This document shows, piece after piece, positions 1-8,909 of a stretch of DNA of 64,000 bases; the first letter of the stretch is position 1; each line of letters opens with the position of its first letter. The stretch comes from Actinoplanes sandaracinus (lineage in GTDB: Bacteria > Actinomycetota > Actinomycetes > Mycobacteriales > Micromonosporaceae): assembly GCF_030009775.1 (NCBI RefSeq), contig NZ_JASCTH010000001.1, positions 432,888 through 496,887 on the forward strand, read 5' to 3'. The position numbers and the translations under genes are program-made. The notes below the pieces were generated by a model that did no database searches, was not told the origin of the DNA, and worked only from the letters and a program-made list of their open reading frames with translations.

Positions 1-70
1 TGGGGCGGAATGGCCGCATGCTTTAAACTGTCGAGTTGAAACGATGGGCCGAACCGAAAGGACGCCGCCG

Positions 71-646
71 ATGCCGCTGGCCGATCTACCTTCCGCCGAG
101 CGCCACCGCCAGATCTCCGCCGACTTCACCGCCCGCGTCGAGGGCGCCAAGGACTGGGACGCCCCCGCCCCGGTGGCCGGGTGGACCGCCCGGGACGTGG
201 TCCGCCACCTCGTCGAGTGGCTGCCAGGTTTCCTCGCCTCCGGCGCCGGGGTCGAGCTGCCGAAGGGTCCCAGCGCCGACGACGACCCCGTTCAGGCCTG
301 GCATACGCACAACGACGCCGTGCGGGAACTGCTCGACGACCCGCAAACGGCCGGTCGCGTCTTCACCAACCCGCACATCGGCGAGCTTCCGCTGGACCAG
401 GCGATCGACCGCTTCTACACCACCGACGTCTTCATGCACACCTGGGACCTGGCTCGCGCCACCTCGCAGGACGACCGGCTCGACCCCGGCCTGTGCGCCG
501 TCCTGCTGGCCGGGATGGAGCAGATGGAGGAGATCCTCCGCATGTCCGGCCAGTACGGCCCGGCCGTTCCCGTCCCGGCCGACGCCGGCCCGCAAGACCG
601 CCTGATCGGCTTCATCGGCCGCGACCCTCACTGGACCCCAGCCTGA
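71..646 (+). CDS. Mycothiol-dependent maleylpyruvate isomerase-like (DinB-fold) protein
   Basis: A 191-residue protein of the TIGR03086/MDMPI N-terminal (DinB-like four-helix bundle) family. The early 'GWTARDVVRHLVEWLPG' segment is the family signature: its histidine and the later 'MHTWDLARAT' histidine are usual metal ligands. Such actinobacterial proteins are thought to be metal-binding, thiol-dependent enzymes, but this member's substrate cannot be told. The start at 71 is preferred over the in-frame ATG at 44 because AAAGGA lies 8 bases before it. The gene stands alone at the window edge and shows no KstR operator, so a role in sterol metabolism is not indicated. Confidence 0.72.
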   Translation: MPLADLPSAERHRQISADFTARVEGAKDWDAPAPVAGWTARDVVRHLVEWLPGFLASGAGVELPKGPSADDDPVQAWHTHNDAVRELLDDPQTAGRVFTNPHIGELPLDQAIDRFYTTDVFMHTWDLARATSQDDRLDPGLCAVLLAGMEQMEEILRMSGQYGPAVPVPADAGPQDRLIGFIGRDPHWTPA

Positions 647-745
647 GGCCACGGCACGCTGGGCTCCGGGCTGAGACCGCGGCACGCCGGGCTCCGGGCT
701 GGGCGGCCTCGGCCGTGACCCGCCGTGGCCTGCGACGCGACCAGC

Positions 746-1831
746 TCAGAGGAGTTTGTGCAGGCGTACGAGCGTCTCGTCCGCCTCGGTGACGAGATCG
801 GTGAGCACCTCGGCGACCGGCCGCACCTCGTTCATCCGCCCGACGATCTGCCCGACCGGCATCGGCACGACCGTCGGGTCCCCGGACGCCATCAGGCGAT
901 CGTGGGCCTGCGACACCAGCAGATTCTGCAACGGCATCGGCAGCGGCGCCGGCGCCTCCCGATCCGACCAGGCCTCGGTCCAGCGGTTGCGGAGCAGCCG
1001 GGCCGGTTTACCGGAGTAGACCCGGCTGCGGACCGTGTCGCTGGACGACGCCCGCAGCAGGGCTTCGCGCAGCGCCGGCCCGCTCTGGTACTCCGTGGTG
1101 CCGAGCCAGACCGAGCCCATCCAGACGCCGCGGGCGCCGAGCGCGAGGGCGGCGGCGATCTGACGGCCGCTGCCGATGCCGCCGGCGGCCAGGACCGGCA
1201 CGTCCACCGCGTCCACGACCTCGGGCACCAGCACCATGCCTGCGATCTCGCCGGTGTGGCCGCCGGCCTCGTACCCCTGGGCGACCACCAGGTCGACTCC
1301 GCTCGCGACGTGGCTGCGGGCGTGGTCGGCGCGGCCGGCCAGGGCGGCGACGAGCAGGCCGCGCTGGTGGGCCTGGGTGATGACGTCGGCCGGTGGTGGG
1401 CCGAGCGCGTTGGCGATCAGCCGCACCGGGTGGTTGAGGGCCACCTCGACGTGGCTGCGGGCGACCGAGTGCAGCCAGCCGAGCACGCCGGGCCGGGTGG
1501 ACGCGGCGTCGAGCGGTGGCACGCCGAGGCGCAGCAGAGTGCTCTCGACGAAGTCCCGGTGTCCGGGAGGGATCATCTTTCCCAGGTCGTCGGGCAGACC
1601 TTCGGTGGGAACGCTGCTGGGCATGACGACGTCGACGCCGTAGGGGCGGCCGCCGGTGGAGTGGTCGAGCCAGGTGAGCACGGTGTCGAGTTCGGCGGCG
1701 TCGTTGAAGCGGACGCAGCCCAGCACGCCGAGCCCGCCGGCCCGGCTGATCGCGGCGACGACGTGCTCGGACGGGCTGAAGCCGACGATCGGGTGCTCGA
1801 TGCCGAGCAGGTCGCACAGGTCAGTCCGCAT
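746..1831 (-). CDS. Nitronate monooxygenase-family FMN oxidoreductase
   Basis: A 361-residue TIM-barrel flavoprotein of the NMO/2-nitropropane dioxygenase family (FabK-like). Visible motifs are 'LGIEHPIVG' at the N-terminus, 'AGGLGVLG', 'AGGHTGE' and the phosphate-binding 'VLAAGGIGSGRQ'. Its first 11 bases overlap the end of the fadD19-like gene, so the two are translationally coupled and share the KstR-controlled promoter near 3415. A related flavoprotein, IpdC, acts in steroid ring C/D degradation in mycobacteria and rhodococci, but this sequence does not look closest to IpdC. I infer a flavin-dependent oxidation or reduction of a steroid-CoA intermediate. The nitronate activity in the family name need not apply. 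Confidence 0.75.
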   Translation of the reverse strand: MRTDLCDLLGIEHPIVGFSPSEHVVAAISRAGGLGVLGCVRFNDAAELDTVLTWLDHSTGGRPYGVDVVMPSSVPTEGLPDDLGKMIPPGHRDFVESTLLRLGVPPLDAASTRPGVLGWLHSVARSHVEVALNHPVRLIANALGPPPADVITQAHQRGLLVAALAGRADHARSHVASGVDLVVAQGYEAGGHTGEIAGMVLVPEVVDAVDVPVLAAGGIGSGRQIAAALALGARGVWMGSVWLGTTEYQSGPALREALLRASSSDTVRSRVYSGKPARLLRNRWTEAWSDREAPAPLPMPLQNLLVSQAHDRLMASGDPTVVPMPVGQIVGRMNEVRPVAEVLTDLVTEADETLVRLHKLL

Positions 1832-3404
1832 CGTTCTCCCTCACGTACGTGTGCGCCCACCGGTAGTCGGCTTTGCCGCTGATGGTGCGGGCGATCCGGT
1901 CGACCAGCCAGACGGACCGGGGCACCTTGTATCCGGCGATCCGCTGCCGCACGTGGGCGTCGAGTTCGGAGAGGTCCAGCACGGCGGACGGCCGGGGTTG
2001 CACGAGGGCGGCCACCTTCTGCCCGAGCAGGTCGTCGGGCACACCGATGACCAGGGCGTCGAACACGTCCGGATGGGATTTGAGGGCGCCCTCCACCTCT
2101 TCGGGGAAGACCTTCTCGCCGCCGGTGTTGACGCACGTGTTGCCCCGGCCGAGCAGGGTGATCGTGCCGTCCTCCTCGAGCCGGGCCAGGTCGCCGGGGA
2201 TCGCGTAGCGGACCCCGTCCACCTCGGTGAGCAGCGCGGCCGTCTTGACCGGATCGTTGCGGTAGCCGAGCGGCAGGTGGCCGCCCCGGGCCAGCCGGCC
2301 GATCACCCCCGGCGGCGCCTTGTTGCCGTGGTCGTCGATGACGATCGTGTCGGGGCCGGGCATCACCCGGGGGCCGTCGACGGCGCCGCCTTCCACGTCG
2401 GCGACGACGCCGAGGCCGGTGAACCCGGTCTCGGACGCGCCGATCGCGTCGGTGACCAGGACGTCCGGCAGCGCCAGGATGTACTGCCGTTTCACCGACG
2501 GCGAGAACAGCGCGGCACTCGACGAGATCGCCATCAGGGACGATCCGTCGTAGCCGCCGGCCAGGTAGGCCTCGATGATCGGCCGGGCCATCGCGTCGCC
2601 GATCAGCACCACCACGTTGACCTGGCGGCGTTCGATGGTGCGCCACACCTCGTCGGCGTCGAAGTGCGGCAGGAAGACGACCGTGTCACCGCCGAAGAGG
2701 GAGGCCAGGGCGGCCCACTGCGCGTTGCCGTGGATCAGCGGGGCCAGGCAGAGCCGCGTCATCCGCGGCATCTCGGCGCCGCGGCGGCTCTGTGCCCACT
2801 CGTCCTCCAGCGGGATGCCGGACATGAAGTCGATGCCGCCGCCGAGGACCCGCCAGGCGTCCTCGTGCCGCCACATCACACCTTTGGGGTATCCGGTGGT
2901 GCCGCCGGTGTAGAGCAGGTAGATGTCGTCACCGGAGCGCGGTTCGAAGTCGCGGTCCGGTTTACCGACCGCCAGCGCGTCCTCATAACTGACGCCCGGA
3001 ATGTCCGCGACAGTGCCGTCCGGCAGGGCGATCGTGGTCTGCGGAGTGGCCCGCACAGCCTTGACGCGGGCCGAGAACCCACGGTCATGGATCAGCGCGG
3101 ACAGTGAAGCGTCCTCGAACAGATACTGCAACTCGTTCTCGACGTAGCGATAGTTGACGTTGACGGCCACGGCACGGAGCTTGTACACGGCGATCATGGC
3201 CACCAGGGCCTCGATCGAGTTGCCCGCGTACAGCCCGACGTGGGCGCCCTTGCCCACTCCTCGACTTTGCAGGAAATGGGCCAATCGGTTGGCGCTCTCC
3301 TCCAGCTCCGCGTAGGTGATCTCACGCTCGCCGCAGGCCACCGCGACGCGATCTCCGAAGGCATCGACCGCGTGCTCGAACAGGTCCGCAATATTGGCCG
3401 CCAT
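1821..3404 (-). CDS. fadD19: FadD19-like steroid side-chain acyl-CoA synthetase
   Basis: A 527-residue AMP-forming acyl-CoA ligase. The ATP-binding P-loop '[11 protein letters not shown]' is at residues 165-175, followed by 'VMWRHED', an 'IGASETGF' motif and a C-terminal lysine region 'GKADYRW'. It matches FadD19, which activates the C26 carboxylate of cholesterol and is needed for C24-branched sterol side chains. The divergent echA19 neighbour repeats the mycobacterial fadD19-echA19 arrangement. The ATG at 3404 is chosen over an upstream in-frame start because it aligns with FadD19 and lies 6 bases after a TAnnnT element (TACTTT, minus strand, 3411-3416). There is no Shine-Dalgarno, which suggests a leaderless transcript. 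Confidence 0.9.
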   Translation of the reverse strand: MAANIADLFEHAVDAFGDRVAVACGEREITYAELEESANRLAHFLQSRGVGKGAHVGLYAGNSIEALVAMIAVYKLRAVAVNVNYRYVENELQYLFEDASLSALIHDRGFSARVKAVRATPQTTIALPDGTVADIPGVSYEDALAVGKPDRDFEPRSGDDIYLLYTGGTTGYPKGVMWRHEDAWRVLGGGIDFMSGIPLEDEWAQSRRGAEMPRMTRLCLAPLIHGNAQWAALASLFGGDTVVFLPHFDADEVWRTIERRQVNVVVLIGDAMARPIIEAYLAGGYDGSSLMAISSSAALFSPSVKRQYILALPDVLVTDAIGASETGFTGLGVVADVEGGAVDGPRVMPGPDTIVIDDHGNKAPPGVIGRLARGGHLPLGYRNDPVKTAALLTEVDGVRYAIPGDLARLEEDGTITLLGRGNTCVNTGGEKVFPEEVEGALKSHPDVFDALVIGVPDDLLGQKVAALVQPRPSAVLDLSELDAHVRQRIAGYKVPRSVWLVDRIARTISGKADYRWAHTYVRENDAD

Positions 3405-3410
3405 CAACGC

Positions 3411-3428
3411 AAAGTAGAACCTGTTATC
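3411..3428. promoter_or_regulatory. KstR box (13 of 14) with fadD19 -10 element
   Basis: TAGAACCTGTTATC at 3415-3428 matches the KstR consensus TnnAACnnGTTnnA except at the last base. It lies between the divergent fadD19 and echA19 genes. The minus-strand -10 TACTTT (3411-3416) overlaps its edge, and a plus-strand -10 TATCGT (3425-3430) overlaps its other side. KstR bound here would block both promoters. Confidence 0.8.
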
Positions 3429-3466
3429 GTTCCGAGGCAAGACTTGTGCAGCAGAAGGGAAACCGG

Positions 3467-4246
3467 GTGGACGCCCTCGTCGAACAGCGCGGTCCGATCC
3501 TGATCGTCACGATGAACCGGCCACGGGTCCGCAACGCGCTCTCCCCCGAGATGCTCGCCGTCATGCGCGACGCCTGGGACCGTGCCGACACCGACCCGGA
3601 GATCCGGGTCGTGATCCTCACCGGGGCCGGCGGCGCCTTCTGCGCCGGCGCCGACCTGCGCGCCATGACCGGCGATCACCCCGGAGACGGCTTCCGCAAC
3701 GGCGGCGTCGACCTCTCCCGCATCGACGCCCTGCTCAAAGGCCGCCGCCTGACCAAACCGCTGATCGCCGCCGTCGAGGGCGCGGCCGTCGCCGGCGGCA
3801 CCGAAATCCTCCAGGCCACCGACGTCCGGGTGGCCGGCGAGAGCGCCCGATTCGGCGTCTCCGAGGCGCGCTGGGGGCTGTTCCCGCTCGGCGGCTCCGC
3901 GGTCCGCCTGCCACGCCAGCTGCCCTACACCGTCGCCGCCGAACTGCTGCTCACCGGCCGCCACCTGACCGCGGCCGAGGCGAAGGAGATCGGCCTGATC
4001 GGCCACGTCGTCCCCGACGGCCAGGCCCTCACGGAGGCGCTTTCGCTGGCGGAGACCATCGCCGCCAATGGGCCCCTGGCGGTCCAGGCGATCCTGCGCA
4101 CCATCCGCGAGACCGAGGGCCTGCCCGAGAACGACGCCTTCGCCGTCGAATCGCGCATCGGCATGGAGGTCTTCACCTCCGACGATGCCAAGGAAGGCCC
4201 GAGGGCCTTCATCGAGAAGCGGAAACCCCAGTTCAAAGGCATCTAG
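3467..4246 (+). CDS. echA19: EchA19-like steroid side-chain enoyl-CoA hydratase
   Basis: A 259-residue crotonase-fold protein that aligns with EchA19 over its whole length. Shared stretches include '[21 protein letters not shown]' (seen here around residues 86-104) and the '[10 protein letters not shown]' C-terminus. Glu113 (GGTE) and Glu133 (SEARWG) are at the positions of the two catalytic glutamates. EchA19 hydrates side-chain enoyl-CoA intermediates of cholesterol. The GTG at 3467 is preferred over the in-frame GTG at 3446: it aligns with the EchA19 N-terminus and has GAAGGGA 6 bases upstream. It is divergent from fadD19 and shares the KstR site. Confidence 0.9.
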   Translation: MDALVEQRGPILIVTMNRPRVRNALSPEMLAVMRDAWDRADTDPEIRVVILTGAGGAFCAGADLRAMTGDHPGDGFRNGGVDLSRIDALLKGRRLTKPLIAAVEGAAVAGGTEILQATDVRVAGESARFGVSEARWGLFPLGGSAVRLPRQLPYTVAAELLLTGRHLTAAEAKEIGLIGHVVPDGQALTEALSLAETIAANGPLAVQAILRTIRETEGLPENDAFAVESRIGMEVFTSDDAKEGPRAFIEKRKPQFKGI

Positions 4247-4385
4247 ATGGCGTACGGCCAGGCGGCCCCACCGAAGATCTGACCGTCCCGCACCACCACG
4301 CGACGTGGGCGCCACACCGGACCGCAGCGCCCCCGCCGGGCTGCTGCCCACGCACCGGCTGCCCGCTCGAGGGCCCGCGGAACCG

Positions 4386-4421
4386 GTGTGCCCGGCCCCG
4401 ACGTGCGGGGGCCGGGCACAC
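4386..4421. terminator. Bidirectional terminator-like hairpin
   Basis: A perfect 14-bp inverted repeat (GTGTGCCCGGCCCC at 4386-4399 and its complement at 4408-4421) with an 8-base loop lies between the convergent echA19 and M23 genes. There is no long T-tract, as is common in GC-rich actinobacteria. Confidence 0.7.
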
Positions 4422-4444
4422 GGGACTGCTGTGGACCGTACGAA

Positions 4445-5137
4445 CTAGGCCTTGCAGTTCTTCTTCTTGTTCCAGGCCTTGACGGCGGCGGCGGGGCTCT
4501 TCTGGCCGCCCTTGCGCCACGAGGTCAGGTATGTCGCGGGCCAGACCACGCCCCGGCGGACCTTCCAGTCGCCGGTCTTCTTGCACGACGGCGAGATGCC
4601 GTAGTGCACGTGGCAGACGCCGCTGGAGTTGCCGGTCTTGCCGACCTTGCCGACCTGCTGGCCGACCTTGACGCGGACGCCCTTCTTGAGGCCGGCCGAC
4701 ACCACGCTCAGGTGCGAGCCGTAGTAGCGGACACCGTCGTCACCGAGGATCGAGACGAACTTGCCGCCGTTGAGCGGGCCGTCCGGCTTCTTCTTGCTGT
4801 ACCGGTCGACCCGGCTGATCTCCAGCACCACGCCACTGGTGGTGGCCAGGAACGGCTTGCCGCAGGCGGCGAAGATGTCCGTCGCCGGGTAGCCCGAGTG
4901 GGTCTTGTGATACGAGACGTTCTTCCCCTTCACCGGGAAGGCGTACTTGTGCTTGGCAGCCGCCGCGACGGCGGTCACCGTCGTCGCCGCGGCCAGTTCG
5001 ATCTGCGCGGGAGCCGTTTCGACCGCCGGCGCCGGCGCGGACACCGGGTCCGCGGGCGCCACCGGGGGTTCACCGGCGCCGCTTCCGGCCAGCACGGCCA
5101 GAGCGGTGAGCCCGGTCAGGTAGGGATGGAATCGCAT
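4445..5137 (-). CDS. Secreted M23 (LytM-like) metallopeptidase-family protein
   Basis: A 230-residue exported protein. A signal peptide ('LTGLTALAVLAGSGAG') is followed by an Ala/Pro-rich stretch and an M23/LytM beta-barrel domain (residues about 65-200). Zinc-ligand candidates are the His and Asp in 'HSGYPATD' and the HxH of 'HVHYGIS', so the catalytic set looks intact. Family members cleave peptidoglycan cross-links or act as scaffolds that activate amidases. The C-terminus is lysine-rich. It has its own orientation and no KstR box, so it is a resident gene between sterol blocks. Confidence 0.8.
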   Translation of the reverse strand: MRFHPYLTGLTALAVLAGSGAGEPPVAPADPVSAPAPAVETAPAQIELAAATTVTAVAAAAKHKYAFPVKGKNVSYHKTHSGYPATDIFAACGKPFLATTSGVVLEISRVDRYSKKKPDGPLNGGKFVSILGDDGVRYYGSHLSVVSAGLKKGVRVKVGQQVGKVGKTGNSSGVCHVHYGISPSCKKTGDWKVRRGVVWPATYLTSWRKGGQKSPAAAVKAWNKKKNCKA

Positions 5138-5190
5138 CGCGCCACCTTAGGCAGACAGTGCCAGCCGCGCTGTCCCCACCCCAACCCACC

Positions 5191-5245
5191 CAGCCGTAGC
5201 GGGCACGCGTCGAACGGGTGCCTTGACGTTTGTGGGCTACGGCTG
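5191..5245. repeat. Inverted repeat with CAGCCGTAGC arms
   Basis: CAGCCGTAG at 5191-5199 and CTACGGCTG at 5237-5245 can pair, with a smaller GGCAC/GTGCC pair inside. It lies between the M23 gene start and the end of the acyl-CoA synthetase gene. It may end the synthetase transcript or be a protein site. A third copy of CAGCCGTAGC occurs at 17999-18008. Confidence 0.4.
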
Positions 5246-5298
5246 AGGTGGTGTCGCTCCGGCTGGGACCGACTCGGGCCGGGGGCGGGGTGGGTGGG

Positions 5299-6846
5299 TC
5301 AGATCGCTCGGTCGCGGCCGGACCAGTAGGGGGCTCGGAGGAGGCGTTTGTACAGCTTGCCGTTGGGGTCGCGGGGCAGCGCGGTCACGTAGTCGACGGT
5401 ACGGGGCAGCTTGAAACGGGCCAGACGGCCGCCGAGGAAGGCGAGCAGCTCGGTGGTGAGGGCGGGGCCGGGGGTGACGCCGGGCGCCGGCTCGACGACC
5501 GCCTTGATCTCCTCGCCCCACTCGTCGTGCGGAATGCCGAAGACCGCGGCGTCGGCGACGGCGGGGTGGACGGCCAGCTCGTTCTCGATCTCCGCCGGGT
5601 AGACGTTCACGCCACCGGTGATGATCACGTCGCTGGCCCGGTCGCACAGGAAGAGGTAGCCGTCCTCGTCGAGGTAGCCGATGTCGCCGACGGTGAACAT
5701 GCGGTCCCGCCACGAGGCGCGGGTCTTCTCGGCGTCGCCGTGGTACTCGAAGGTGGCGTCGCCCATCTGCAGGTAGACGGTGCCGGGCTCACCGGGCGGC
5801 AGGTCCTTGCCGTCATCGTCGAGGACCCGGACCCGGGAGCCGGGCCAGGCGCGGCCGACCGAGCCGGGGCGGGCCAGCCACTCGGTGGCGTTGATCAGGG
5901 TGCCGCCGCCCTCGGAGGCCGCGTAGTACTCGATCACCACGGGACCGAACCAGTCGAGCATCTCCCGTTTCACCGGCTGCGGGCAGGGCGCCGCGCCGTG
6001 GATCATCGCGCGCATCGAGGAGACGTCGACCTGCGACCGGAACGACGACGGCAGGGCGAGCAGGCGGCGGAACTGGGTGGGAACCATGTGGCTGTGGGTG
6101 ACGCGGTGCCGTTCGATGAGACGCAGGAACTCCGAGGCGTCCCAGTGGTCCATCACCACGACGGTGTGGCCGAACTGGAGCGAGATGACCGCGAAGTTCA
6201 TCACGGCCGTGTGGTAGAGCGGCGAGCAGCACAGATGCACGTGGTCGTCGAAGGGGCGCAGCCCGAAGAGGCCGAAGAACCACAGCGAGACCGGCGCCAC
6301 CTGGTCCGGGTCGAGGCCGGGCAGCGGGCGGCGCACCCCTTTGGGGCGGCCGGACGTGCCGGACGTGTAGACCATGAGCGCGCCGAGCGTACGCGGCGAT
6401 GGTCTGCCTGATCCGGACGTGCCGAGAGTGTCCAGGGAGCGGAAGCCGGGGATGCCGCCGGCCGCGAAGCAGGCCGCGCCGGGAAGGGCGGCCTCGGCGG
6501 CGGCGTCGCGTGCCAGGTCGGTGAAGCGTGCGTGCGAGAGGAACGCGCGGGCGCCGCTGTCGCGCAGGATGTAGCCGAGTTCGGCGGCGGTGAGATGCCA
6601 GTTCAGCGGCACGACGTGCAGGCCGATCTGGACCGCCGCGTAGTAGGCGGTGAGGATGTCGGCGCCGTTCGGCAGGAGCAGGGCGACGGTGTCGCCGGCG
6701 CGGAGCCCGGCGTCGTGCAGGCCGCGCCCGATCCGGTCGGCCTCGGCGGCCAGTTCGCCGTAGGTGAGTGTGCGGCCGCCCGGCTCGACGATGGCCGTGA
6801 GCTGCGGGCGCTCGGCCGCGATGTTCCACATCCCGATGCCGGTCAT
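5299..6846 (-). CDS. KstR-controlled FadD-type acyl-CoA synthetase
   Basis: A 515-residue AMP-forming acyl-CoA ligase with P-loop 'YTSGTSGRPKG', 'YAASEGGG' and the C-terminal 'PRDPNGKLYKR' lysine motif. It is a second ligase, distinct from FadD19 and FadD3. Mycobacterial cholesterol loci carry further ligases such as FadD17, but the exact counterpart cannot be named here. A perfect KstR box (6857-6870) lies just upstream. The -10 element TAGAGT (minus strand, 6853-6858) is 6 bases before the ATG with no Shine-Dalgarno, so the message is probably leaderless. It is divergent from the DUF35/ltp4/ltp3/cholesterol oxidase operon, which suggests it activates a sterol side-chain acid, possibly a branched one. 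Confidence 0.82.
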   Translation of the reverse strand: MTGIGMWNIAAERPQLTAIVEPGGRTLTYGELAAEADRIGRGLHDAGLRAGDTVALLLPNGADILTAYYAAVQIGLHVVPLNWHLTAAELGYILRDSGARAFLSHARFTDLARDAAAEAALPGAACFAAGGIPGFRSLDTLGTSGSGRPSPRTLGALMVYTSGTSGRPKGVRRPLPGLDPDQVAPVSLWFFGLFGLRPFDDHVHLCCSPLYHTAVMNFAVISLQFGHTVVVMDHWDASEFLRLIERHRVTHSHMVPTQFRRLLALPSSFRSQVDVSSMRAMIHGAAPCPQPVKREMLDWFGPVVIEYYAASEGGGTLINATEWLARPGSVGRAWPGSRVRVLDDDGKDLPPGEPGTVYLQMGDATFEYHGDAEKTRASWRDRMFTVGDIGYLDEDGYLFLCDRASDVIITGGVNVYPAEIENELAVHPAVADAAVFGIPHDEWGEEIKAVVEPAPGVTPGPALTTELLAFLGGRLARFKLPRTVDYVTALPRDPNGKLYKRLLRAPYWSGRDRAI

Positions 6847-6852
6847 GCCGTG

Positions 6853-6870
6853 ACTCTATAACTCGTTCCA
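6853..6870. promoter_or_regulatory. KstR box, perfect, with leaderless -10
   Basis: TATAACTCGTTCCA at 6857-6870 fits TnnAACnnGTTnnA fully. The minus-strand -10 TAGAGT (6853-6858) overlaps its edge and lies 6 bases from the ATG at 6846. A second perfect box sits 57 bp away, centre to centre, facing the divergent operon. Confidence 0.88.
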
Positions 6871-6913
6871 TCGATAAAAAAGCCGTTGCCACCGCGTTCT
6901 TGCCCGGCAAAGT

Positions 6914-6927
6914 TGCAACGTGTTTCA
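6914..6927. promoter_or_regulatory. KstR box, perfect, before DUF35-ltp4-ltp3 operon
   Basis: TGCAACGTGTTTCA fits the KstR consensus fully and ends 9 bases before the GTG start of the DUF35 gene at 6937. No Shine-Dalgarno is visible in those 9 bases. Confidence 0.87.
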
Positions 6928-6936
6928 CTCAGTCTC

Positions 6937-7926
6937 GTGGATACGCTCTCAGCGCCGCTCACCATCGCGTTCGACTACACGCGCTCGCTCGGGCCGGTGC
7001 TGGGCCGGTTCATGGCGGGGCTGCGCGAGCGGCGGGTGCTGGGCGGGCGGACCTCGGACGGTCGGGTGCACGTGCCGCCGCTGGAGTACGACCCGGTGAC
7101 GCTCACGCCGGTGACCGACCTCGTCGAGGTCTCCCCCACCGGGACCGTGGTGACCTGGACCTGGACCGATCATCCTCGCGAAGGACAGCCGCTGGACCGG
7201 CCGTTCGGGTGGGCGCTGATCCGGCTCGACGGGGCGGACACCGCGCTGCTGCACGCGGTCGACGCCGGGTCGGCGGAGGTCATGCGCACCGGGATGCGGG
7301 TGCGGATCCGGTGGGCCGTGGACCGGACCGGCCACATCAACGACATCGAGTGCTTCGAGCCCGGAGACGGCCCGCCGGCGCAGGATGCGAGGGACGGACA
7401 GCCGGCACAAACGGCGAGGGACGGACCGCAGGCGCAGACGGCGAGGGAACCCGTCACGATCATGACTACGCCGATCCGGCTGCACTACCGGCACACCACG
7501 TCGGCCGAGGAGGACGGATACCTGCGGGCACTCGCCGACGGGCGGATCATCGGGCAGCGCTGCCCGGCCTGCCGGAAGGTCTACGTGCCACCACGGGTCT
7601 GCCCGGCCTGCGGGATCGCGCCGGACGAGGTCGTGCCGGTCGCCGACCGTGGCACGGTCACCACGTTCTGCGTGGTCAACGTGCCGTTCGCGGGGCAGCG
7701 GCTGACACCGCCGTACGTCGTCGCGCAGGTGCTGCTGGACGGCGCGGACATCCCGGTGCCGCATCTGATCCTCGGCGTTCCGGCCGAGGCGGTACGGATG
7801 GGGCTGCGGGTGGCGGCCGTCTGGCGGGACCGGTCCGCGTGGGCGACGACCCCGGAGAACATCGACCACTTCGAGCCGAGCGGCGAGCCGGACGCGCCCT
7901 ACGAGTCGTTTGCCGAACACCTATGA
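6937..7926 (+). CDS. Double DUF35/OB-fold protein, Rv3521-like partner of Ltp3/Ltp4
   Basis: A 329-residue protein with two DUF35-type OB-fold halves. Residues about 1-145 lack zinc cysteines. Residues about 175-310 carry a rubredoxin-like zinc ribbon ('RCPACRKVY' and 'VCPACGI') and an OB fold. A linker with 27-base coding repeats joins them. In M. tuberculosis the same order Rv3521-ltp4-ltp3 is found. DUF35 proteins form complexes with thiolase-like aldolases (known for Ltp2 with the ChsH2 DUF35 domain), so this is probably the scaffold for Ltp3 and/or Ltp4. The start is GTG at 6937, just after a KstR box. The stop overlaps the next start (ATGA). Confidence 0.85.
   Translation: MDTLSAPLTIAFDYTRSLGPVLGRFMAGLRERRVLGGRTSDGRVHVPPLEYDPVTLTPVTDLVEVSPTGTVVTWTWTDHPREGQPLDRPFGWALIRLDGADTALLHAVDAGSAEVMRTGMRVRIRWAVDRTGHINDIECFEPGDGPPAQDARDGQPAQTARDGPQAQTAREPVTIMTTPIRLHYRHTTSAEEDGYLRALADGRIIGQRCPACRKVYVPPRVCPACGIAPDEVVPVADRGTVTTFCVVNVPFAGQRLTPPYVVAQVLLDGADIPVPHLILGVPAEAVRMGLRVAAVWRDRSAWATTPENIDHFEPSGEPDAPYESFAEHL
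7379..7453 (+). repeat. 27-base coding tandem repeat in DUF35 linker
   Basis: Two full units (7379-7405 and 7406-7432) and a partial third of a 27-base repeat encode the 'ARDG..AQT' linker between the two OB-fold halves. It is probably a slippage-prone flexible spacer. Confidence 0.75.
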
Positions 7927-8909
7927 ACGAGGTCGCGGTCATCGGGTTCGCGCGGTCGGATCGATCGGTCACGACCAGCGGGGTGGAGACGCTCGTCCCG
8001 GTCTTCGAGCAGGCGCTCGGGCAGGCCGGTCTGGGGCGGCGCGAGATCGACTTCTGGTGCTCCGGGTCGTCGGACTATCTGGCCGGGCGGGCGTTCTCGT
8101 TCGTCAGCGCGGTCGACGCGATCGGGGCGGTGCCACCGATCTGCGAGTCGCACGTGGAGATGGACGCGGCCTGGGCGCTGTACGAGGCGTACGTCAAGAT
8201 CCTGGCCGGGGAGGCGGAGACCGCCCTGGTGTACGGGTTCGGCAAGGGCACGGCCGGCGAACTGGACCGGGTGCTGGCGCTGCAACTGGACCCGTACACG
8301 GTGGCGCCGCTGTGGCCGGACGCGACCGGGGTGGCGGCGTTGCAGGCCCGGCTCGCACTGGACGCCGGGATGTTCAGCGAGCGGGACATGGCCCTGGTGG
8401 CGGCGCAGCGGGAGGAGGCCTCTTGCGTGGAGGCGTTGCTCGATCGCCCGTACACCTCCATGCCGTTGCGCGAGCACGACGCCGCGAGAGTCGCGGACGG
8501 GGCGTCGGCCGTGGTCCTGGCCGCGGCCGACCGGGTGCGCGGAAGGCGCGCCGCCTGGATCTCGGGGATCGCGCATCGCGTCGATCCGCAGGGGCTCGGC
8601 GAGCGGGACCTGACCGCCGTGCCGTCGGCGACCGGCGCCGCACGCGCCGCGGGCCTGGGCGCGGACGTCGACGTGGTGGCGTTGCACGCCCCGTTCACCC
8701 ATCAGGAGCTGCTGCTTCTGCGGGCGCTGGGGTTGCCGCGGTCGACGCGGCGATGCCCCTTCCCGGCCCATGCCATGTTCTCGGCCGGCCTGTCGCGGAT
8801 CGGCGCGGCGGCCGGGGAGGTCATGTCGGGACGCGCCGCGACCGCCGCCGCTCATGCGACGAGCGGCCCGGCGTTGCAGCAGAACCTCGTAGTCGTGCTG
8901 GAGGCGTGA
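7923..8909 (+). CDS. ltp4: Ltp4-like thiolase-fold side-chain aldolase
   Basis: A 328-residue thiolase-superfamily (lipid-transfer protein) enzyme lacking the classical thiolase Cys-His-Cys set. It sits between the DUF35 gene (4-base ATGA overlap) and ltp3 (TGATG overlap), as in the mycobacterial Rv3521-Rv3523 block. In Rhodococcus rhodochrous, ltp3 and ltp4 were reported as essential for removing C24-branched sterol side chains. The related Ltp2 is a retro-aldolase working with a DUF35 partner. I infer an aldolase or acyl-CoA lyase step on beta-sitosterol/campesterol-type side chains. Histidine-bearing 'HAMFSAGLSRIG' is a possible active-site segment. Confidence 0.82.
   Translation: MNEVAVIGFARSDRSVTTSGVETLVPVFEQALGQAGLGRREIDFWCSGSSDYLAGRAFSFVSAVDAIGAVPPICESHVEMDAAWALYEAYVKILAGEAETALVYGFGKGTAGELDRVLALQLDPYTVAPLWPDATGVAALQARLALDAGMFSERDMALVAAQREEASCVEALLDRPYTSMPLREHDAARVADGASAVVLAAADRVRGRRAAWISGIAHRVDPQGLGERDLTAVPSATGAARAAGLGADVDVVALHAPFTHQELLLLRALGLPRSTRRCPFPAHAMFSAGLSRIGAAAGEVMSGRAATAAAHATSGPALQQNLVVVLEA

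Noticed and set aside
746..1882. Plus-strand 385-codon frame opposite the NMO-like gene
   Set aside because: Composition is a reverse-complement shadow (Gly/Arg/Asp-rich, no domain), and the minus-strand gene has clear flavoprotein motifs.
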